Assembly (NCBI GenBank): GCA_937864255.1
Contig: CALMIT010000913.1
Location: 1 to 5,429 of the forward strand
Length of the DNA stretch: 5,429 nucleotides
Source of the DNA: an uncultured Saprospiraceae bacterium
GTDB taxonomy: Bacteria; Bacteroidota; Bacteroidia; Chitinophagales; Saprospiraceae
Direction: 5' to 3'
Shown: piece by piece, positions 1-5,429 of the stretch
Layout of the letters: each line of letters starts with the position of its first letter
Numbering within the stretch: the stretch's first letter is position 1
Program-made: the position numbers and the translations under genes
Notes under the pieces: generated by a model
The model's database searches: none
Told to the model about the DNA's origin: nothing
Seen by the model: only the letters and a program-made list of their open reading frames with translations

Positions 1-72
1 ATGAGCGGCAAACTCGTATTGTCGGATTTTACGAAAAAAGCCATCGAGTCTTTTAAGCAAAAAACTACTTAG
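1..72 (+). CDS. Possible 3' end of an unidentified gene (partial, enters from left edge)
   Basis: Frame 1 is open from the left edge to TAG at 70-72 and gives 23 residues, ending DFTKKAIESFKQKTT. The lysine-rich, helix-forming end looks like an ordinary cytoplasmic protein C-terminus, but it is too short to assign to a family. The first codon happens to be ATG; a 23-residue gene starting exactly at the window edge is unlikely, so I read this as the tail of a longer gene. It converges on the membrane-protein gene, and the two stop codons share bases 69-72, leaving no room for a terminator between them. Frame 3 is also open here as far as a TAA at 54-56, so the choice of frame 1 is a judgement and the gene itself is uncertain. 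Confidence 0.35.
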   Translation: MSGKLVLSDFTKKAIESFKQKTT

Positions 73-326
73 CGGCGACGCTTTCTGCCGCCTCCGTCTG
101 CCAATCCGACCGCCCAAAGCAGGATCACGGCGCCCGCCACAGCAGTGATCAACGGCCCGATAAACTCGCCGCTGGTACGAATACCCAAAAATCTGGACAC
201 CCAGCCTCCGATGATGGCGCCGATAATGCCGATAACGATATTGCCCAGCAAACCAAAGCCGGAGCCGCGCATAATTTGCCCGCCAATATAACCGGCAAGC
301 GCACCTACCAAAATCCAATAGATCAT
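69..326 (-). CDS. GlsB/YeaQ/YmgE family small membrane protein (transglycosylase-associated family)
   Basis: This is a complete 85-residue protein, a usual length for the family (Pfam Transgly_assoc). It has three hydrophobic, glycine-rich segments: about residues 2-18, 24-48 and 55-75. The pattern of a GALAGYIGG start, GNIVIGIIGAIIGG in the middle segment and a final AVAGAVILLWAVG segment is typical. The end is a short basic tail, GGGRKRRR, probably cytoplasmic. Family members are inner-membrane proteins often linked to general or acid stress, but their biochemical role is not settled; despite the family name, no enzymatic activity is implied. The ATG at 324-326 is the only sensible start, since the first membrane segment begins right after it, and no Shine-Dalgarno sequence precedes it. 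The gene lies 103 bases downstream of ligA on the same strand, so it could be read through from ligA or have its own promoter. No clean Bacteroidota-type promoter was found in the gap; TAGTTTTT on the minus strand near 349-342 is the closest to TAnnTTTG. Confidence 0.9.
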   Translation of the reverse strand: MIYWILVGALAGYIGGQIMRGSGFGLLGNIVIGIIGAIIGGWVSRFLGIRTSGEFIGPLITAVAGAVILLWAVGLADGGGRKRRR

Positions 327-341
327 GTGGAAATTATTTTG

Positions 342-375
342 AAAAACTATTTTCTAAAACAGCCGGCTGAAAATA
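342..375 (-). terminator. Weak hairpin plus T-tract between ligA and the membrane-protein gene
   Basis: Read on the minus strand, TATTTTC (375-369) can pair with GAAAATA (354-348) across a 14-base loop. The hairpin is followed one base later by five T residues (346-342). The loop side contains the perfect palindrome CAGCCGGCTG (plus strand 360-369), which competes with the outer stem. The element starts about 55 bases after the ligA stop and ends about 15 bases before the next ATG, so it could end ligA transcripts or act as a leader hairpin. The outer stem has only one G-C pair, so this is a weak candidate. Confidence 0.25.
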
Positions 376-429
376 AAGCCTTTCGCGGTTTTCTGAAAAT
401 TTTTTCTATCCCATCCGAAAGCGCCCACT

Positions 430-2550
430 TTATTTTTCCAAAATCTCCAAAAATTCATCCTCGCTCAAAACCTGAATAGTGCCGATCTCGGTCGCTTTTT
501 TGAGTTTGGAACCTGCATTTTCGCCGACCACGAGTATGTCGAGGTTCGGACTCACGGCGCTCAGGTTTTTAGCACCGGCAGCGGCGGCGCGTTCCTGCGC
601 TTCCTTCCGTCCCATTTTCAAAAGCGTGCCGGTGAAAAGAATGGTCTTGCCCAGCAGGGGCGCGTCTTCGCGCAGCGCTTTGGGGCGGTCGTCGTCGGTT
701 TGCAGCAAATTCACGCCCAGACTTTCTATTTCTTCGAGCAGGCGGATGTTTTTCGGATTGGCAAAAAATGCCATCACGTTTTCCGCCACCACCGGCCCCA
801 CGTCTTTGATATTCGTAAAATCTCCTATCGTCCAGTTTTTCAAATCCAGCACGTGGTGGATCTGGGCTGCCAGCAGTTGCGACACTTTTTTGCCGAGGTG
901 GTGTATGCTGAGTCCGTACAAAAATCTCTGAATGGGTCGCTGCTTTGCCTCTTCGACGGAGGCGCGGAGGTTGGCGGCAGATTTTTCGCCGAAGCCTTCC
1001 AGTTGCGCTATTTTTTCATAATCCAGGCGGTAAATATCCGCCAGACTTTGTAGCCAGCCGAGTTGGTAAAAACGCTCCACGATACTTTTGCCCAAACCTT
1101 CGATGTCCATCGCGTCTTTGCTCACGTGGTGAATCATGCGCTGCAAAACCTGCGCCTCGCAGTCGTAATTGGTGCAGCGCCAGGCCGCCTCGCCCTCCGG
1201 CTTCACCAGCGGCGTATTGCACACGGGACAGTTTTTCGGAAATTCGATAGGTTCTTCGCCGCCGTGCCGCAGTTCAGCCATAGATTTGACGATATAGGGA
1301 ATCACGTCGCCGGCGCGTTCCATCAGCACTGTGTCGCCAATACGAATGTCTTTTTCTTTGATAAAATCTTCGTTGTGCAGCGACACGGAAGCAATGGTCA
1401 CGCCCGCCAGCGGCACGGGTTCCAGCTTTGCCACCGGCGTCACCGAGCCGATTTTACCAACCTGAAATTCCACGTTGAGCAATTTGGTCGTCGCCTGTTT
1501 GGCTTTGAATTTAAACGCAATCGCCCAGCGCGGGTGGTGGCTGGTAAAGCCCGATTTCTCCTGTAGGTTGCGGTCGTTTACTTTGATCACCATCCCGTCA
1601 ATTTCGTACGGATAGCTCTCCCGCTTTTCCTGCCACTCATTACAAAAATCAATCACCTCGCCGATATTGCGGCAAACTTTGTGCGCGTCGCCCGGCACTT
1701 TAAAACCCAGATCGCCGAGAATTGACATACTTTTTTCGTGGGTGGGAAAAGTGCTTAAAATGTCATTTCCCGCAGCATCCACTGCGTAACCGAGCGTGTA
1801 AACAAAAGCTTCAAGTCCACGCTGGGCGGTTTCTTTCGGGTCTTTGATGCGCAGCCCGCCGGCAGCAGAATTGCGCGCGTTGGCAAATGGCTCGAGTCCT
1901 TCTTCCGCTCTTTTTTTATTGATTTTTTCAAAATTGTCCTTGCGGATCAACACCTCGCCGCGTAGTTCCGTTTTAAAAATATTGTATTTTGAAAAAGCCG
2001 CTTTGAGCGGAATGGAGCGGATGACTTTGGCGTTGGCGGTGATTTCTTCGCCCAAAATACCGCTGCCGCGCGTAGCGCCCCTGATCAGGCGGTCGCCTTC
2101 GTCCACCAGCGCAATGCTGCCGCCGTCAAATTTCGGTTCCACCACGTATTCCACCTCGTCTGTTTCTTTGAGCAGACAGAGCTTTTTTATTTGCGTGTCA
2201 AAATCATTCAGGTCGTCCGCATTGTACGAATTATCCAGCGACAACATGGGCGAAAGGTGCGGCACCGCCGCGAAGCCTTCGGTCAGGTCGTTGGATACGC
2301 GCTGCGTGGGCGAATCCTGGGTGATCAGTTCGGGATATTGCTCCTCCAGCGCTTCCAGTTTTTTATACAAAAGATCGTATTCAAAATCGCTGATCACAGG
2401 CGAGTGCAAAACATAATAGCGCCACTCGTGATAAACCAAAACGCTGCGCAAAAGCTCCATTTGCCTTTCGACCGGTTCGGCCGAAAGTGTATCCTGCAAT
2501 AGTTGTTTGGACAATTCGGCAAGTTCGCGCTGCTGGGCTGGATTGTACAT
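430..2550 (-). CDS. ligA: NAD+-dependent DNA ligase LigA
   Basis: LigA seals 3'-OH/5'-phosphate nicks in duplex DNA using NAD+ and releases AMP and NMN; it acts in replication (Okazaki fragment joining) and repair. The protein has 706 residues, against about 670 in E. coli. Domain Ia (about 30-85) has the NMN-binding pattern with Y45, Y46, D55, Y58 and D59. The adenylation domain (about 86-350) has SLDN at 104-107, the AMP-accepting lysine K140 in EPKFDG, RGEV (E199), FANARNSAAGGLR (R226, R234), R310, DGMVIKV (D318, K323) and WAIAFKF (K347). The OB fold follows (about 360-435, with GSVTPVAKLEPV and ERAGDVIP). The zinc finger uses C441, C444, C459 and C464. Helix-hairpin-helix repeats cover about 480-600 and a BRCT domain 629-706. 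Most residues sit at a constant +33 offset from E. coli numbering, which supports an intact, active enzyme. The N-terminus is about 23 residues longer than in E. coli; the ATG at 2548-2550 is the first in frame, and M31 is an alternative just before the conserved region. No Shine-Dalgarno sequence is present. Confidence 0.98.
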   Translation of the reverse strand: MYNPAQQRELAELSKQLLQDTLSAEPVERQMELLRSVLVYHEWRYYVLHSPVISDFEYDLLYKKLEALEEQYPELITQDSPTQRVSNDLTEGFAAVPHLSPMLSLDNSYNADDLNDFDTQIKKLCLLKETDEVEYVVEPKFDGGSIALVDEGDRLIRGATRGSGILGEEITANAKVIRSIPLKAAFSKYNIFKTELRGEVLIRKDNFEKINKKRAEEGLEPFANARNSAAGGLRIKDPKETAQRGLEAFVYTLGYAVDAAGNDILSTFPTHEKSMSILGDLGFKVPGDAHKVCRNIGEVIDFCNEWQEKRESYPYEIDGMVIKVNDRNLQEKSGFTSHHPRWAIAFKFKAKQATTKLLNVEFQVGKIGSVTPVAKLEPVPLAGVTIASVSLHNEDFIKEKDIRIGDTVLMERAGDVIPYIVKSMAELRHGGEEPIEFPKNCPVCNTPLVKPEGEAAWRCTNYDCEAQVLQRMIHHVSKDAMDIEGLGKSIVERFYQLGWLQSLADIYRLDYEKIAQLEGFGEKSAANLRASVEEAKQRPIQRFLYGLSIHHLGKKVSQLLAAQIHHVLDLKNWTIGDFTNIKDVGPVVAENVMAFFANPKNIRLLEEIESLGVNLLQTDDDRPKALREDAPLLGKTILFTGTLLKMGRKEAQERAAAAGAKNLSAVSPNLDILVVGENAGSKLKKATEIGTIQVLSEDEFLEILEK

Positions 2551-2565
2551 AAAAGGACTTCGGTT

Positions 2566-2600
2566 TACGAGTGAGGAATAATGAATGACGAGCGGCGAAT
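2566..2600. repeat. Degenerate heptamer tandem repeat, five units, consensus GACGAAT
   Basis: Five adjacent 7-base units fill exactly 35 bases: 2566-2572, 2573-2579, 2580-2586, 2587-2593 and 2594-2600. Against the plus-strand consensus GACGAAT (ATTCGTC on the minus strand) they match at 5, 6, 5, 5 and 6 of 7 positions, 27 of 35 in total, and the GA at unit positions 4-5 is constant in all five. The repeat starts 15 bases upstream of the ligA ATG, so it lies in or near the ligA leader. Its purine-rich plus strand has no coding sense. Decayed heptamer arrays of this type are known from cyanobacterial genomes; whether this one belongs to a genome-wide family is inference. Confidence 0.5.
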
Positions 2601-2672
2601 TTAGAGAATCCGCTTTTTATGAAGTTCTACTTTCTTTGTAAAATTTGAAAAGCATTGGTCGTACATGCGGCT

Positions 2673-2717
2673 TTTCTTCCGAAGAAATAAAAGTGTGTCA
2701 TGATTAACACTTCCGAA
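2673..2717. promoter_or_regulatory. Possible operator region: two CTTCCGAA copies, one within a 15-base dyad
   Basis: TTTCTTC (2673-2679) and GAAGAAA (2681-2687) form a perfect 7-base dyad around a single central C, a shape that suits a dimeric DNA-binding protein rather than an RNA hairpin. The core CTTCCGAA (2676-2683) recurs exactly at 2710-2717, with centres 34 bases apart. Between the two copies, AAGTGT and ACACTT form a further inverted repeat. The site lies roughly 100-130 bases from both divergent start codons. No regulator is known from the window, and short AT-rich dyads arise by chance, so confidence is low. Confidence 0.25.
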
Positions 2718-2785
2718 ATTCTCCCAAATCACTATTTTCGCTTTCAAACCATTTTCAACATTAAAATGCAATCAAGTAATTGTGT

Positions 2786-5429
2786 ATGAAAAATCTCTAC
2801 TTTCTATTTTTTGCCTCCTTTTTGATTTTAAAATTAAATGCGCAGGACACAGTGGTGGTGCAAACCTTAACCTGGGACAATCCCGCCCGGTCCGGCATGT
2901 TTACTTTTCCCAATGACCCGCCCGAAACCTGGGAAAAAATATTGATGCTGTACAATATGCGCTGCCACGATGCCGCCGTGGGCAACGGCTTTGTGGGCTG
3001 TTATGAATGGGACTATAGTTGCAATACTTTTATCACAGACAATTCCCGAAGAGATTCGACAAGGGCGACTGCGCCTTCGCATGTGATTTCTAATTTCAAC
3101 AATACCCCGGGCGCTATTTTTCCATACCGTAGCCAGCCTACTTACACGTATTATCGCTTCAACCAGCACAATGTCAGTTATCAAAATACGACTTCGGAAA
3201 GCAGCTATAAAGTTGGCGCCGATGATCTTGATCTGCCGTTGGGCAACGGTAGCAAAGTAGCCAAAATGCAGTTTCTTTACCGCGCCTCCGAACTGACAGC
3301 TGCCGGACTGACTACCGGAAAAATCAGCGGATTAAAAGCCGATGTGAGCGCTTTTGGCTCCGCGCTGGATTTTTTACGCATCCGCATTAAAGCCACTTCA
3401 AAAACCGAACTCGATCCGACAAACCCGGATACCGACGGATTCACGGAGGTGTATTTTCTGAATACAAAATTTGACGCCGCCGGCGAGTATTTTTTCAGAT
3501 TTTACAACAATTTTGACTGGAACGGCTCTACGAGCCTGATAGTAGAATTCAGTTTTACTTCCACGGGCGCCGTGAGCGGAAATGAACTTGCCGGACACGA
3601 TGTGGGCTACCCGGCTGCACTTGTGTCCGATGAATCGGATAACAGCCTTTTGTTTGAAGGTTCGGGAGCAGTGAACATATCCGGCGATAAACTTTCTACC
3701 GTCACCGACGAAATTACCGTGGCGTTTTGGAGCTACGGTACGCCCGATAAATTGCCGGTCAACACTTCCGTTTTTGAAGCCAGGGATATCGAAAATCGCC
3801 GGCAACTCAACGTACACCTGCCCTGGGACAACGGTCGTATTTACTGGGATGCCGGCAATGACGGCGGCGGTTATGACCGCATCGAAAAAGATGCTATCGC
3901 CAGCGAATACGAAGGCAAGTGGAATCACTGGGCATTTACCAAAAATGCTGCTACGGGCAGTATGAAAATTTTCCTCAACGGCCGCCTCTGGCACAGCGGC
4001 ACGGGCAAAACCAAACGCATCAATATCAGCGATTTTGGTTTTGGTTCGGGGCTTAATGCTTCCAATCCATATTTTGGAAAAGTGGACGAATTTCAAATCT
4101 GGAATAAAGAACTTGACGATAACACCATCAAATCCTGGCTGCGCAAGCCGGTTGATGCGAGCCATCCTTTTTACGCCAATCTGGTAGCTTATTTCCCGCT
4201 GGATGAGGGACAGGGATTTCAGGCGGGCAGCGTTGCCGGAAGTCCGTTTGATGCGCCTATTTCCGGTTCGCCGGCCTGGTCGCAGGCGCGTGGCGAAAAT
4301 CTTTTTAAAAATTTCGAGGTGCTCCAATTGCGTCCTTCATTGTCTTTTGTGCGCGGCAACTATACCGTGCAGGATGAAGCAATCACTGTGCTGGATTCGA
4401 CGCAAAACAGCCCAAATGTGGTCGTATTTTATACTGTCAACGGGACTGATTTAGTCGCCACAGACACGCAGTTGCTTTATTACGCCGACCTCGCTCCGGT
4501 GTTGGACGAGGATGGAAACATCGTTGATTTTATAGAAATCAATCCCGAAAATTCGCTCAGCATTTCACAACTGACTTATTTCCAAAAAACGCCGGCAAAA
4601 TTTGAGATTCTTTCCCTGGTGACACCTTACGGAAATGGGCTTGATCTCGGACAAGCGGGCAAAACTTTCACTATTGACGTGAGTGATTATGCGCCGATTT
4701 TGACGGGCGAAAAAAGAATGTCTATCGAATTGGGCGGCGAAAACCAGGAAGAACTTGACATCAAATTTCTTTTCATAAAAGGTACGCCGGCGCGCAATGT
4801 GATCAATGTGCAAAATATCTGGCCTTTCCGCCGCGGCAGTTTTACACAAATCCTGACCGATCAGACTTTCGAGCCGCGCCAGATGTCGCTTGACGCGAAT
4901 GGAAAAATGTTTAAACTGCGCTCGTCCATCACCGGACACGAACAAAACGGCGAGTTTGAAATCAGAAATCACTACATAAATCTGGGCGGCGGCGCAAAAG
5001 AATTCAACTACGATGTATTTAAAGAATGTTCAGACATTCCGATTTACCCACAGGGCGGCACCTGGCTGTTTGACCGCGCGGGCTGGTGTCCCGGCGATCC
5101 GACTATTGTACACCAGTTTGACATTACAAACATGGTCAGTCCCGGTGGCTCAGTAGAGATAGATTACGGCGTAAACGGCGCCAGTATGGATCAGGCAAAT
5201 TACCTGGTTTCCAATCAATTGGTTACTTACGGCGCACCAAATTTTAATCTGGACGCTGCTATCGTGGAAATCATTCGCCCGACCACGCAACTGGAACACG
5301 CCCGTTTCAATCCGGCCTGCAACACCCCGAAAGTGCGTATAAAAAATAACGGCTCAACGCCGCTGACCAGCCTTGATATTGAATACGGACCGGCGGGCGG
5401 CCTCAAATTAAGTTATCGTTGGACAGGCA
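2786..5429 (+). CDS. Secreted PNGase F-like protein with inserted LamG domain (partial, runs off right edge)
   Basis: The frame is open from ATG 2786 to the edge (881 codons, no stop). Residues 1-19 are a signal peptide (charged start, hydrophobic core, cleavage probably LNA-Q), so the protein is exported. Residues 21-85 match the start of PNGase F domain 1: FTFP, KILMLYNMRC and CYEWDY with D76. Residues about 86-275 form a beta-rich module (YRASELTAAGLTTGKISGL). Residues about 285-500 are a LamG/concanavalin A-like domain (GKWNHWAF, KIFLNGRLW, GKVDEFQIWNKEL, LVAYFPLDEG). Domain 1 resumes at about 603 (KFEILSLVTPYG, DVSDYAPILTGEKRMSIE with E648, IKGTP). Domain 2 (about 700-818) has GEFEIRNH (E723) and GGTWLFDRAGWCPG. 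An Ig-like domain starts at about 822 and is cut by the edge. PNGase F cleaves the glycan-asparagine amide bond of N-glycoproteins; D76, E648 and E723 fit its D60, E118 and E206. Activity on N-glycans is inferred. A type IX secretion signal would be expected beyond the window. No Shine-Dalgarno sequence is present. Confidence 0.88.
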   Translation, partial: MKNLYFLFFASFLILKLNAQDTVVVQTLTWDNPARSGMFTFPNDPPETWEKILMLYNMRCHDAAVGNGFVGCYEWDYSCNTFITDNSRRDSTRATAPSHVISNFNNTPGAIFPYRSQPTYTYYRFNQHNVSYQNTTSESSYKVGADDLDLPLGNGSKVAKMQFLYRASELTAAGLTTGKISGLKADVSAFGSALDFLRIRIKATSKTELDPTNPDTDGFTEVYFLNTKFDAAGEYFFRFYNNFDWNGSTSLIVEFSFTSTGAVSGNELAGHDVGYPAALVSDESDNSLLFEGSGAVNISGDKLSTVTDEITVAFWSYGTPDKLPVNTSVFEARDIENRRQLNVHLPWDNGRIYWDAGNDGGGYDRIEKDAIASEYEGKWNHWAFTKNAATGSMKIFLNGRLWHSGTGKTKRINISDFGFGSGLNASNPYFGKVDEFQIWNKELDDNTIKSWLRKPVDASHPFYANLVAYFPLDEGQGFQAGSVAGSPFDAPISGSPAWSQARGENLFKNFEVLQLRPSLSFVRGNYTVQDEAITVLDSTQNSPNVVVFYTVNGTDLVATDTQLLYYADLAPVLDEDGNIVDFIEINPENSLSISQLTYFQKTPAKFEILSLVTPYGNGLDLGQAGKTFTIDVSDYAPILTGEKRMSIELGGENQEELDIKFLFIKGTPARNVINVQNIWPFRRGSFTQILTDQTFEPRQMSLDANGKMFKLRSSITGHEQNGEFEIRNHYINLGGGAKEFNYDVFKECSDIPIYPQGGTWLFDRAGWCPGDPTIVHQFDITNMVSPGGSVEIDYGVNGASMDQANYLVSNQLVTYGAPNFNLDAAIVEIIRPTTQLEHARFNPACNTPKVRIKNNGSTPLTSLDIEYGPAGGLKLSYRWTG

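Larger units (their letters stand above)
2551..2785. other. Divergent intergenic region between ligA and the PNGase F-like gene
   Basis: This 235-base, AT-richer stretch must hold the promoter or promoters for ligA (leftward) and the secreted-protein gene (rightward). I found no clean pair of Bacteroidota boxes (TTTG at -33, TAnnTTTG at -7) on either strand. The nearest rightward match is TATTTTCG at 2733-2740, with no TTTG at the right distance. The region holds a degenerate heptamer repeat (2566-2600), two TTCCGAA dyads (2677-2683 and 2711-2717), a 6-base inverted repeat (AAGTGT 2691-2696 with ACACTT 2707-2712) and a 7-codon upstream reading frame. No convincing gene or structured RNA was seen in it. 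Confidence 0.6.

Noticed and set aside
1..3. ATG at position 1 as a true start of a 23-residue gene
   Set aside because: A start exactly at the window edge is probably coincidence; the C-terminal end of a longer gene is the simpler reading.
1063..1566. Plus-strand frames of 100-190 codons inside ligA (including 479-931, 700-1053 and 1844-2416)
   Set aside because: All lie antisense to continuous, conserved ligA coding sequence and show no family motif of their own.
2635..2647. TTTG followed by TAAAATTTG as a Bacteroidota promoter
   Set aside because: The two elements are adjacent rather than about 20 bases apart, and the second has one base too many for TAnnTTTG.
2867..3184. Minus-strand frames at the start of the secreted-protein gene (also 2797-2985) and at 4565-4972
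   Set aside because: They are antisense to the signal peptide and PNGase F-like segments, which are well supported on the plus strand; the translations resemble no known protein.
3398..4327. 309-codon open frame on the minus strand inside the secreted-protein gene
   Set aside because: It is in register with the plus-strand codons, which here rarely use TTA, CTA or TCA, so the antisense stays open by composition. Its translation is low-complexity mixed sequence with no recognisable motif, while the plus strand encodes a clear LamG domain.
4727..4729. Split of the PNGase F-like domain as evidence of a mobile-element insertion
   Set aside because: The inserted part is in frame, has ordinary extracellular domains and lacks inverted repeats, a target duplication or transposase-like sequence, so it is protein domain insertion and not recent transposition.

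Overview
The window looks like chromosomal DNA of a member of the Bacteroidota, possibly of the Saprospiraceae type. This rests on three things: a secreted peptide-N-glycosidase F (PNGase F)-like protein of the multi-domain kind common in that phylum, a signal peptide ending in LNA-Q, and no Shine-Dalgarno sequence ahead of any gene. The taxon is inferred; no rRNA or other marker is present.

Layout from left to right. Positions 1-72 hold what may be the last 23 codons of a plus-strand gene entering from the left. Its stop codon overlaps by 4 bases the stop of a convergent minus-strand gene (69-326) for a small GlsB/YeaQ/YmgE-type membrane protein. Upstream of that on the minus strand, after a 103-base gap with a weak hairpin, is a complete ligA (430-2550) for NAD+-dependent DNA ligase, with all domains and catalytic residues present. 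A 235-base divergent intergenic region follows (2551-2785). It holds a degenerate heptamer tandem repeat next to the ligA start and a pair of TTCCGAA dyads midway. From 2786 to the right edge runs one long plus-strand reading frame (881 codons seen, no stop) for a secreted PNGase F-like protein.

The secreted protein is the most interesting item. The conserved acidic residues of PNGase F can be placed by eye at D76, E648 and E723. The first is separated from the other two by an insertion of about 500 residues carrying a beta-rich module and a LamG (concanavalin A-like) domain. The enzyme's first jelly roll is therefore split in the primary sequence. The visible part ends in an Ig-like domain, and a C-terminal sorting signal would be expected past the edge.

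The genes do not form one pathway. ligA and the membrane protein are housekeeping and stress-type genes on one strand. The PNGase F-like gene is divergent from them and probably serves extracellular glycoprotein processing. No mobile element, CRISPR array, tRNA or rRNA was seen.
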